Shown: piece after piece, positions 23,725-30,065 of the stretch
Numbering within the stretch: the stretch's first letter is position 1
Layout of the letters: each line of letters starts with the position of its first letter
Source of the DNA: Palaeococcus ferrophilus DSM 13482
GTDB lineage: Archaea; Methanobacteriota_B; Thermococci; Thermococcales; Thermococcaceae
NCBI RefSeq assembly: GCF_000966265.1
Contig: NZ_LANF01000015.1
Location: 1-49,866 of the forward strand
Length of the DNA stretch: 49,866 nt
Reading direction: 5' to 3'
The notes under the pieces: generated by a model
Database searches by the model: none
What the model saw: the letters and a program-made list of their open reading frames with translations, nothing else
Told to the model about the DNA's origin: nothing
Translations under genes and position numbers: made by a program

Positions 23725-26163
23725 ATGAGTGAGAGAGAGGGTGAGGTTTCAACAAATGTTGAACCTGTTGAAAAGGTGGAAATGTCTAATGAAGAAATCT
23801 CAGGCGTTGAAAATGAAATTCAACGGAATTCAACTAATTCAACCGAAATTCAACAATTTTCAACGATCATCCAGAAAGCGTTTAATCTTCGTGGACCATC
23901 TGAGTCATTACCTTATTTTGTCCTATGGAGGCATGGGAGACTAAGCTTAGCAAAGCTGAAAGAACTAATGGAAGAATACAACAACCGCCTACCAAGACCT
24001 TACTCTTCTAACTCCCTCAAAGCGGCTCTATCGGTTCTCCGCCGGGACAAGACTAATGTCCTCGAAGTCAAAGATAAGGAGCTTGGCATTACATATTATG
24101 AGCTGAAGCCTGAGGCCATAGAGGAAATCCTGAACGTTCTTCAGATAGAGGCGAAGCTTAAGGAGCTGGAGGAGGCGAAGGCTAAGGACCACGAGGACTT
24201 GGTGGATCTTGCCCGTAAGTTCTTTAGAGAGTTCTACAGAGAGAGGGTTGCGGAGGTGTTGGTTAATTCGAGGGATCGGTTTATTGTTGTTGACTGGGTG
24301 GAGCTTGATTCTCTCGTGCCTCGGCTGGCTGAGGCCGTTGTTGAGCGTCCTGTTGTTGCTATTAAGGCCTTCAACGATGCCTTGAGGCGGTTCATTGAGG
24401 AGGATTTAATGGTTGAGTTTGGGGGTGAGTCTGTTCATTTTGTGAATCTTTTGGATGCGTTGCGGCCTGGGGATATTAGGGCAGAGCATGTTGGCAAGTT
24501 GGTGGAAGTTAAGGGCCTTGTTGCTGGGGTGAGTAATGTCCGGTCGTTTTACAGGAAGGCGGTGTTCGTGTGTTTGGAGTGTGGTACGAGGATGGCGAGG
24601 TTGCAGCAGCCTTTGAAGCCTCTGGTGAGGCCGAAGAGGTGTGAGGCCTGTGGCTCTAGAAACGTTGAACTGCTCGAGGAGGAGAGTGATAAGCTGGATT
24701 TCCAGTTTTTCAAGGTGCAGGATTCGCCTGAGGACTCTGAGGGTGGGGAGCCGTCGGAGAGGCTGGCTTATGTGATTGGTCCTCAGGCTGGGATTTTGAA
24801 GGGGGGTATGAGGGTCAGGTTGAGCGCCATCGTTAGGGAGCGTGTTTACAAGAAGGATGACCTTCCGGTCTATGAGCGGGTTTTGGAGGTGAATCATGTG
24901 GAGGTCCTGGACAAGGCCATGTCGGTTGAGGAGCTGAGCGAGGAGGATTTGAGGAGGGTCAAGGAGCTGGCGAGGATGCATGGGGATAAGTTGCCTTACG
25001 TGGTGGCTTCTTCGATTGCTCCGAATCTTTACGGTCTGGAGAGGGAGAAGCTTGGTGCGGCCGTGTCTATTGTTGGTGGTGTTCCGACTCAGGCGAAGCC
25101 GAGGGGTCATATTCACCTCTTGCTCGTTGGCGATCCTGGGTGTGGTAAGACTGAGCTGTTGAGGGCCGTGGAGAGGGTTGCGCCTAAGGCGATCTTTGCT
25201 TCTGGTCCTGGGTCGAGTGGTGTTGGCCTTACGGCAACGGTTAGGAGGAATGAGGTCTCTAAGGGGGATTGGATGATTGTTGGCGGTGCGTTGGTCCTGG
25301 CGAGTGGGGGAGTGTGCCTTATTGATGAGCTGGAGAAGATGAAGGAGGATGAGAGAAAGGCGTTGCATACGGCCATGGAGCAACAGCTTATCCCGATCAA
25401 TAAGGCCGGGATCAATGTGGTCCTCAAGATTGACACGACGATCATGGCGACTGCTAACCCGAAGGGTGGGAAGTTTGACAGGAATAAGACTGTCATCGAG
25501 CAGATTGACTTTCCGCCGACGCTCCTTAATCGTTTTGACTTGGCTTTTGTGGTCCTGGACGATTACCAGGAGGGGGATGATGTCCTGGACTATGTGATGG
25601 AGGTGAACGATGCGGGAGCATCAGGTCCTGTACCTGAGGACCTGCTGAGGAAGTTCTTTGTTTACGCGAGGAGTCTGAGGCCGAGGTTTTCAGCGGAGGC
25701 TAAGGAGGCCATTAAGACCGGCTTCAAGGAGCTGAGGGGGAAGTATAGGAGCGGAAAAATCGCGCTGAACCTGCGTTATTTCAACGGTCTTATGAGGATT
25801 GCGGAGGCCTTTGCTAAGCTTCGTTTGAGTGAGACGGTGGAGCCGGTTGATGTTGAGAGGGCCGTTAATCTCTTTGAGTCTTCGATCAGGATGATTGCCT
25901 ATGATCCTGAGACGGAGGAGTATGATTTGGCTATCCTCGAGGTTGGCGTGCCGAGTGATGTGCTGGACCTTCGGGAGAAGGTGGTTGATTTTCTGAGGGA
26001 AGCCTCTTCTTGGTTCCCGAATGGGATTCCTTGGGGGACTGTGGTGGAGGCTATGGTCGAGAAGGGCTATCCGAAGGAGAAGGTTGTGCAGGTCCTCCTG
26101 GACCTTATGACTCATGGGAGAGTTGCGGAGGTTGAGGCTAATAGATTGAAGTTGGCGGGGTGA
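23725..26163 (+). CDS. mcm: MCM replicative helicase with N-terminal winged-helix extension
   Basis: An 812-residue element-encoded MCM. Residues 1-50 are a low-complexity leader; about 55-135 look like a winged helix (LAKLKELMEEYNNRLPRPYS; LKAALSVLRRDKTNVLEV); about 240-400 are the MCM OB domain with zinc ligands CLECG and CEACG; the AAA+ domain has Walker A GDPGCGKTELL (near 470), Walker B CLIDELEKM (near 532), sensor 1 ATANPKGGKF and arginine finger LLNRFDLAF; the end is a winged helix. It should unwind the element's origin. Codons are heavily G/T-ending, unlike host genes. Confidence 0.93.
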   Translation: MSEREGEVSTNVEPVEKVEMSNEEISGVENEIQRNSTNSTEIQQFSTIIQKAFNLRGPSESLPYFVLWRHGRLSLAKLKELMEEYNNRLPRPYSSNSLKAALSVLRRDKTNVLEVKDKELGITYYELKPEAIEEILNVLQIEAKLKELEEAKAKDHEDLVDLARKFFREFYRERVAEVLVNSRDRFIVVDWVELDSLVPRLAEAVVERPVVAIKAFNDALRRFIEEDLMVEFGGESVHFVNLLDALRPGDIRAEHVGKLVEVKGLVAGVSNVRSFYRKAVFVCLECGTRMARLQQPLKPLVRPKRCEACGSRNVELLEEESDKLDFQFFKVQDSPEDSEGGEPSERLAYVIGPQAGILKGGMRVRLSAIVRERVYKKDDLPVYERVLEVNHVEVLDKAMSVEELSEEDLRRVKELARMHGDKLPYVVASSIAPNLYGLEREKLGAAVSIVGGVPTQAKPRGHIHLLLVGDPGCGKTELLRAVERVAPKAIFASGPGSSGVGLTATVRRNEVSKGDWMIVGGALVLASGGVCLIDELEKMKEDERKALHTAMEQQLIPINKAGINVVLKIDTTIMATANPKGGKFDRNKTVIEQIDFPPTLLNRFDLAFVVLDDYQEGDDVLDYVMEVNDAGASGPVPEDLLRKFFVYARSLRPRFSAEAKEAIKTGFKELRGKYRSGKIALNLRYFNGLMRIAEAFAKLRLSETVEPVDVERAVNLFESSIRMIAYDPETEEYDLAILEVGVPSDVLDLREKVVDFLREASSWFPNGIPWGTVVEAMVEKGYPKEKVVQVLLDLMTHGRVAEVEANRLKLAG
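23748..23864. repeat. TTCAAC/GTTGAA cluster, helically phased, inside the MCM gene
   Basis: TTCAAC occurs at 23748, 23819, 23829, 23838, 23849 and 23859, and its complement GTTGAA at 23758, 23767 and 23806. The last five TTCAAC copies are spaced 10, 9, 11 and 10 bases, about one helical turn, and not in multiples of three, so the pattern is at the DNA level and is not a protein repeat. A candidate initiator- or regulator-binding array. Confidence 0.65.
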
Positions 26164-26210
26164 TCTCCCGTTTCGGGAGATTTCTCCATTTTTCGGGTTC
26201 AGTGCTTAAA
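26163..26210 (+). promoter_or_regulatory. terminator hairpin and promoter module, copy 1
   Basis: Right at the MCM stop, ATCTCCCG-TTT-CGGGAGAT (26163-26181) is a perfect hairpin followed by TTCTCCATTTTT, a likely terminator. It runs directly into GGTTCAGTGCTTAAA, a promoter-like end. The 44 bases 26167-26210 match 29817-29860 at 39 positions. Confidence 0.65.
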
Positions 26211-26360
26211 TCACCCGGGTGAAAATGGGTGATTGAGGGGGATTCACCCGGTGAAATTTGGGGATTTTGGGTGAAAGCGGTGATTCACCCAGACTCCCTG
26301 GGTGAAAAAGGGTGAACCCCAAAAATCCCCCGGTGAAATTGGGGGATTTTGGTGGTGAGA
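26211..26360. repeat. GGTGA/TCACC repeat region, candidate origin
   Basis: This gene-free stretch holds about ten GGTGA words and three TCACC words, many as GGGTGAAA, CGGTGAAAT, GGTGATTCACCC, and the perfect palindrome TCACCCGGGTGA (26211-26222). They alternate with GGGGGATT/AATCCCCC blocks. The same words continue inside the next gene at 26563-26815. The position right after the replicative helicase suggests a replication origin or an autoregulatory operator. Confidence 0.65.
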
Positions 26361-26363
26361 CCG

Positions 26364-27038
26364 GTGGGTGATGGCGAGAAGAAGTACTACATCTGTTTGA
26401 GGTGCGGCCATAGGTTCTGGAGCAAGGCCAAGAAGCCTCAGTGTAGCGTCTGCAGGTCTAAGAGGGTCATGCTTTACGAGGACTTCCTTAAGCTTCCTGA
26501 AGAGGAGAAGCAGAAGCTTCTTGGAGGTTTTAAGGTTCAGCAGGTACCTGGGGATGAGAAGGGTGAAGGGGTGAAATTGGGTGATTCACCCGGTGAAAGT
26601 GGGGGATTGGAGGGTGATTCCAAGGTGATTTCGGGTGAAGTTGAGGTGAATCCCCCTAAATCCCCGGGTGAAACTGGGGGAAATGGGGTGAAAAAGGGGG
26701 ATTCCCCTAAAATCACCCAAAGTCCCCCGGTGAAAAAGGGTGATTCACCCAGAGTCCCCCGGGTGAAATCGGGGGATAAGAAGGGGGAGAGGGTGAAGGG
26801 TGAAAGGGTGAAGCGGTTGTCTCTGCCGAGGCCTAAGCTGTCGTGGAAGGTTTACGCTATCGGCATTGGCTTGGCTTTTGCGTACTATCTCTATAAGGTT
26901 GGCTGGTTTGATGAGCTGTTCAGGCACTTGAAGAGTCTTGGAGCGTTGAAGGACGCCAAGAAGGGTGAGAAGGATAAGCCGGTCGTCCGGTCGAGTCCTG
27001 TTCTGGGTAAGATTGAGCAGAACCTGAGGAGGGGTTGA
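26364..27038 (+). CDS. zinc-ribbon membrane protein with DNA-repeat-encoded linker
   Basis: About 224 residues from GTG 26364 (GGTGAG just before it; TTG 26349 is an alternative). Residues 5-35 are a zinc ribbon (YYICLRCGHRFW, CSVCRSKR). Residues about 65-150 are a low-complexity linker (KKGDSP, VKSGD, SPGE) encoded by the GGTGA repeats. A membrane segment follows (VYAIGIGLAFAYYLYKVGWF), then a tail ending VLGKIEQNLRRG. The tail motif recurs at the C-terminus of the 27324 gene. Perhaps it binds the repeats; that is inference. Confidence 0.65.
   Translation: MGDGEKKYYICLRCGHRFWSKAKKPQCSVCRSKRVMLYEDFLKLPEEEKQKLLGGFKVQQVPGDEKGEGVKLGDSPGESGGLEGDSKVISGEVEVNPPKSPGETGGNGVKKGDSPKITQSPPVKKGDSPRVPRVKSGDKKGERVKGERVKRLSLPRPKLSWKVYAIGIGLAFAYYLYKVGWFDELFRHLKSLGALKDAKKGEKDKPVVRSSPVLGKIEQNLRRG
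26563..26815. repeat. GGTGA/TCACC repeats continuing inside the zinc-ribbon gene
   Basis: The words seen in the intergenic stretch recur here within coding DNA, including GGTGATTCACCC twice, GGGTGAAA many times and GGGGGATT/AATCCCCC. They encode the charged linker. The identity of words across noncoding and coding DNA shows the repeat spread or was retained at DNA level. Confidence 0.7.
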
Positions 27039-27040
27039 AG

Positions 27041-27331
27041 ATGTTTGATAAGGCGAAGCTGGCCATGGCCATGATGAGTCCTGGAATGCAGGCCAAGGTG
27101 GGGAAGCTTTCGGGCTGGGTTGATTCTCTTCTCGAGGCCTTGGATGAGACGGATGTTAAGCCTCCAGTCGAGAAGGTTGAAAGCCAGGAGGACCTTGGCC
27201 TCGTCCTGGTCGAGCTGCTGAAGAAGGCCAAGGTGGAGCGGGTTGAGAACGGGAACATGCTGGTGATCGAGCTGGGGAAGAAGAGGAAGCTTGGGTTGGT
27301 TGCGGCCTTCAAGGTGGTCGAGGATGAGTGA
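27041..27331 (+). CDS. hypothetical protein, 96 residues
   Basis: Starts at ATG 27041 after GGAGGGG. Mostly helical (MFDKAKLAMAMMSPGMQAKVG; LGLVLVELLKKAKVERV), ending with an alternating pattern NMLVIELGKKRKLGLVAAF. No family is recognised. The stop overlaps the next ATG within eight bases. It lies in the packaging/virion operon. Confidence 0.58.
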   Translation: MFDKAKLAMAMMSPGMQAKVGKLSGWVDSLLEALDETDVKPPVEKVESQEDLGLVLVELLKKAKVERVENGNMLVIELGKKRKLGLVAAFKVVEDE

Positions 27332-27947
27332 GGAAGTGGTTCAGAATCAGGTGGGTGAGGACCTCCTTGAGAAGGACATAACCTCTCTCGTGGAGGACGT
27401 TGATCGTGTGCTTGAGGCTGGTCCTGAGGAGGCCGAGAGCGAGGAGCTTGAGGAGGTCGTTGAGTCGGGTGGCCTGATGACGGAAGAGGAGTTCAACGCG
27501 AGGATTGATGAGTTCCAGGAGAAGGACCACAGTCTCACGATCTTTGCCAATTTTTACGTGAAGAACCTTGAGAGGAAGGCGAGGGAGCAGGGGTTGGACG
27601 TGGACTTCTCCCTGTGGTGGGATGTTGGCCGGCCTTCGTTCAACGCCGGCCTTTGGTACATGGAGAAGGTTGAGGGTCAGAGCCTCCAGGTGAGTGGGAA
27701 GTTCGGCCTTCTGGTCGGCGCTGGGAGTTTGCTTCTCCTTACGTGGATGTACAGGAGTGCTTTGAAGAGGAAGGGTAAGGAGAAGGTTGAGAAGGGTCCG
27801 GCTGCCGGGGGTGATAATGGGACGGGTGAGTCTGAGAAGCCGGTTAAGACTGAGACGGAGGCCTTGAGGGAGAAGGCTAAGCCGAAGGAGCCTGAGCCTC
27901 CCAAGAGTGAACTTTTAGCGAAGATTAACAAGAACCTTGGTTCTTGA
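27324..27947 (+). CDS. membrane protein with C-terminal KINKNL tail
   Basis: A 207-residue protein from ATG 27324. An acidic helical N-terminus (LVEDVDRVLEAGPEEAESEE) precedes a soluble part (FANFYVKNLERKAREQGLDV), one membrane segment near 134-152 (FGLLVGAGSLLLLTWMY) and a charged low-complexity tail ending SELLAKINKNLGS. The last residues share the spacing L-x-KI-x-x-NL with the zinc-ribbon protein before it, which suggests a common docking partner. Immediately upstream of the packaging ATPase. Confidence 0.65.
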   Translation: MSEEVVQNQVGEDLLEKDITSLVEDVDRVLEAGPEEAESEELEEVVESGGLMTEEEFNARIDEFQEKDHSLTIFANFYVKNLERKAREQGLDVDFSLWWDVGRPSFNAGLWYMEKVEGQSLQVSGKFGLLVGAGSLLLLTWMYRSALKRKGKEKVEKGPAAGGDNGTGESEKPVKTETEALREKAKPKEPEPPKSELLAKINKNLGS

Positions 27948-27970
27948 TTTCTCTTTTTGGAGGTGGGATC

Positions 27971-28672
27971 GTGGCGATCCTGGACGTTGAACTTCCACCA
28001 TGGTCAATTGACCTGATCTACGGGAACACGGGGAGCGGGAAGAGCTTTTTCGCAGGGTGGCTTATTGAGCAGGCTTATGAGAGGGGTCGAAGGTTCATCG
28101 TGCTGGACACGAAGGTTAAGAATCACCTCGGCCTTGTTACCCTTCCTGGGGTTAAGCTACTCAAGGTGAAGGTGGGTGCGAGGTACAACTGGAGGAAGCT
28201 GCTTGATTTTGATCAGGTCCTCGTGGTCCCGACGAGGGGGACGATCAGCAGGATCGGCGTGGATGGCCTTGTGGAGCAGTACTATAAGCCTCTTCTTGAC
28301 GAGCTGTTTCGGCGGGATCGGGATAGGATTATTGTGGTGGAGGAGGCTCATAGGTATAATCCGTCCTCGAGGAGGCCGGGGAAGGAGTTGGAGCAGTTGT
28401 TTAGGGAGGGTCGTGATGGGAGGCTCTACACGGTGGCGATCACTCAGAGCATAGCCGACTTCCCGAAGCTTCTTTTCCGTCAGGCGCAGAGGCATTTTAT
28501 CTTCCAGCACTACGTTCCGAACGACATCATCTACCTTAATAGAATGATTCCGGGGTTTTCGGAGCTGAACGATCAGTTGAGGAAGCATGATCTGGTGGAG
28601 TTTGTTCCGCCAGAGCGGGTGAGGGTGATCAAGCGCGAATTGGTCATCAGGAGGACGAGGCACTACGGGTGA
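27971..28672 (+). CDS. genome-packaging ATPase (FtsK/HerA superfamily, A32-like)
   Basis: A 233-residue P-loop NTPase. Walker A is YGNTGSGKSFFAGWL (17-31), Walker B is RIIVVEEAHRYNP with the double acid of the HerA/FtsK group, and a later TQSIADFPK holds the sensor glutamine. Proteins of this size and pattern pump DNA into capsids in double-jelly-roll viruses such as STIV, and in pTN3. GTG 27971 with GGAGGTG is preferred to TTG 27944, which lacks a site. It is the best evidence that this element makes or once made virions. Confidence 0.87.
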   Translation: MAILDVELPPWSIDLIYGNTGSGKSFFAGWLIEQAYERGRRFIVLDTKVKNHLGLVTLPGVKLLKVKVGARYNWRKLLDFDQVLVVPTRGTISRIGVDGLVEQYYKPLLDELFRRDRDRIIVVEEAHRYNPSSRRPGKELEQLFREGRDGRLYTVAITQSIADFPKLLFRQAQRHFIFQHYVPNDIIYLNRMIPGFSELNDQLRKHDLVEFVPPERVRVIKRELVIRRTRHYG

Positions 28673-28676
28673 TTCT

Positions 28677-28910
28677 ATGGCGAGGCTTTACTTGTTTGAT
28701 GATAAGAGAAGCATCTTCCATGCTATGCTGGGATTTCTCACGGCCTTCCTGCTCCAGTTTTCTCTCATAGTCATCTTGGCTTACGTGTTTTATCAGGTGC
28801 GGGAGAGAGAAAACCCGGTTGCGACTGTGGGGGACGTGGTGGAGTTCCTTATTGGCTACGTTTACGGCTTGGTTTTCCTGGTCTGGCTGGCGTTAGGGTT
28901 TTATATTTGA
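28677..28910 (+). CDS. small membrane protein with two transmembrane segments
   Basis: A 77-residue protein directly after the ATPase gene. Two long hydrophobic segments (AMLGFLTAFLLQFSLIVILAY and VVEFLIGYVYGLVFLVWLAL) are separated by a charged loop (QVRERENPVATVGD). A virion or packaging-portal membrane protein is plausible from position only. Confidence 0.65.
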   Translation: MARLYLFDDKRSIFHAMLGFLTAFLLQFSLIVILAYVFYQVRERENPVATVGDVVEFLIGYVYGLVFLVWLALGFYI

Positions 28911-28937
28911 AGGAGAGAATGGGTTCTGGTGAGATCT

Positions 28938-29102
28938 GTGGGAGCTACTAAGGGAGAGATTGTGGTTGAGGTTCCCGATGGTATGAGCCTCGACGAGGTT
29001 AGGAAGCTGGTTAGGGAGGCAGTTCTTCGCTACCTCAGGAAGAAAGGCCTTAGCGAGGAGGAGTTGAAGAAAATCCGCGTGAGGGTTGAGGTGGAAGGAT
29101 GA
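28938..29102 (+). CDS. small protein upstream of VapB-like gene, possible antitoxin
   Basis: A 54-residue protein from GTG 28938 after GGTGAG. It has EIVVEVPDGMSLDEVRKLV followed by EAVLRYLRKKGLSEEELKK and a final RVRVEVEG, a beta-helix-helix-beta layout like VapB-type antitoxins. The stop overlaps the next ATG as ATGA. It may be part of the toxin-antitoxin operon that follows; the family is not certain. Confidence 0.6.
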   Translation: MGATKGEIVVEVPDGMSLDEVRKLVREAVLRYLRKKGLSEEELKKIRVRVEVEG

Positions 29103-29293
29103 GGGTCAGAATCAGGGTTTACGGTGCTTCTGTCTCTGAGGGAGAGCTTAAGCGTGAGTTAAGGAGGATGCTGAAGGTTAGGGGAACCGCTGAAAAGTTG
29201 TATAAACTTCTTTCGGAGGAGGAGCTGAATGAAATCGAGAGGGAGGTCAAAAAGAGGAGGTTCTCGCTCAGGGACTTCGGGGATATTGATTGA
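29099..29293 (+). CDS. VapB-like antitoxin
   Basis: A 64-residue protein, N-terminal strand VRIRVYGASVSEG then helical (ELKRELRRMLKVRGTAEKL; LSEEELNEIEREVKKRR) and an acidic end (SLRDFGDID). It overlaps both the gene before it and the PIN-domain gene after it, the standard antitoxin-toxin layout. Confidence 0.65.
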   Translation: MRVRIRVYGASVSEGELKRELRRMLKVRGTAEKLYKLLSEEELNEIEREVKKRRFSLRDFGDID

Positions 29294-29642
29294 CACCAGT
29301 GTCCTCATTGAGATTTACAGGGAAAGGAAGCTTGAGGAGCATGCTGGTTCTGTTATTTCAGTGATAACTCTCTTTGAGTTTATACGAGGGATAAGAAGCG
29401 AGAGAAAGCGCGTGGCCGTCTTAAGGGGATTGGAGAGCATTTTCAGGGTTGAGCATCTGGATGATCTCACTCTTCTGATGGCATCAAAAATTTACAGGGA
29501 GCTTAAAAGGAGGGGTACTCCAATAGAAGATGCTGACCTCTTAATAGGTGCAACTGCCATAGCTAAAGGGTACAAGGTTTGGACGAAAAATAAAAGGCAT
29601 TTTAAGCGTCTTGAGGAGTTTGGGTTGAAGTTTTGGAGGTGA
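29286..29642 (+). CDS. vapC: VapC-family PIN-domain toxin
   Basis: A 118-residue PIN-domain ribonuclease from TTG 29286, overlapping the antitoxin. The acidic site is visible: ILIDTSVLIE (first Asp), TLFEFIRGI (Glu), IEDADLLIGATA (Asp pair) and WTKNKRHFKRL at the last position, where Asn is usual in VapC. A longer ORF begins at ATG 29229 but its extra residues are the antitoxin gene read in another frame. With the upstream genes it would stabilise the element in the cell. Confidence 0.85.
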   Translation: MIDTSVLIEIYRERKLEEHAGSVISVITLFEFIRGIRSERKRVAVLRGLESIFRVEHLDDLTLLMASKIYRELKRRGTPIEDADLLIGATAIAKGYKVWTKNKRHFKRLEEFGLKFWR

Positions 29643-29647
29643 GGCTA

Positions 29648-29803
29648 GTGGGAGTGTATATTGATAGGGAGGCGCGGGAGATCGTGTCGAGGGTTCGTGA
29701 GAGGCTGGCGAGAGAGCTTGGTGTTTCTCCGCGGGATGTGTCAGTGAGCATGGTGATTAAGCATCTCTACCACAGGAGCTACAAGGTGGAGAAAGCGGTT
29801 TAA
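29648..29803 (+). CDS. 51-residue ribbon-helix-helix-like protein
   Basis: GTG 29648 is preceded by GGAGGTGAGG. The product (GVYIDREAREIVSRVRERLA, then LGVSPRDVSVSMVIKHLYH) has the strand-helix-turn-helix pattern of a short ribbon-helix-helix protein. It closes the toxin-antitoxin operon and may regulate it. Confidence 0.55.
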   Translation: MGVYIDREAREIVSRVRERLARELGVSPRDVSVSMVIKHLYHRSYKVEKAV

Positions 29804-29816
29804 CCTGCCTGTTTTT

Positions 29817-29860
29817 CCTGTTTCTGGAGTTTTCTTCATTTTTCTGGTTCAGTGCTTAAA
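29817..29860 (+). promoter_or_regulatory. promoter module, copy 2
   Basis: These 44 bases match 26167-26210 at 39 positions, ending in the same TTCTGGTTCAGTGCTTAAA-like word (GGTTCAGTGCTTAAA exact). As in copy 1 it follows a stop codon and precedes a new group of genes, here the capsid operon. The perfect hairpin of copy 1 is not kept, so it is the sequence and not the hairpin that is conserved. Confidence 0.65.
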
Positions 29861-29884
29861 AGTCGTGGAGTCATATTCTCTGTC

Positions 29885-29900
29885 GAGGCCGTTAGGCCTC
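29885..29900 (+). promoter_or_regulatory. leader hairpin of the capsid operon
   Basis: GAGGCC-GTTA-GGCCTC is a perfect six-pair hairpin with a four-base loop, followed by seven A. It falls about where the transcript from the 29817-29860 promoter should begin, 26 bases before the first small gene. It could stabilise the abundant capsid mRNA. Confidence 0.55.
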
Positions 29901-29925
29901 AAAAAAAGTGCGAGAGGTGGTAGGC

Positions 29926-30033
29926 ATGGATTGGAAGAGGATATTCACGGAAGACTTCCTGATGGATATGATTGCCTTGTGGGTTGGTCTCTTCATCTGG
30001 GAGAAGTGGATTAAGAAGATGCTGAAGGTCTGA
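29926..30033 (+). CDS. 35-residue membrane peptide
   Basis: ATG 29926 is preceded by GAGGTGGT. The frame encodes MDWKRIFTEDFL, a membrane segment MIALWVGLFIW and a basic tail (EKWIKKMLKV). It lies between the leader hairpin and the capsid candidate, and its plan (acidic start, one membrane helix, F/W-x-KK tail) matches the 33-residue peptide at 32240. Confidence 0.55.
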   Translation: MDWKRIFTEDFLMDMIALWVGLFIWEKWIKKMLKV

Positions 30034-30065
30034 AAGCGTGGAAGTACAATCAGGAGGTGAGAAAC

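Noticed and set aside
24406-25383. Minus-strand frame of 325 residues.
   Set aside because: It is a shadow of the MCM gene, rich in His, Arg and Pro, without domain pattern or ribosome binding site.
26211-26360. CRISPR array.
   Set aside because: The repeats are short words with irregular spacing and no constant-length spacers; no cas gene is near.
29229-29285. ATG 29229 as the start of VapC.
   Set aside because: The added residues are the antitoxin gene in another frame; the PIN domain begins right after TTG 29286.
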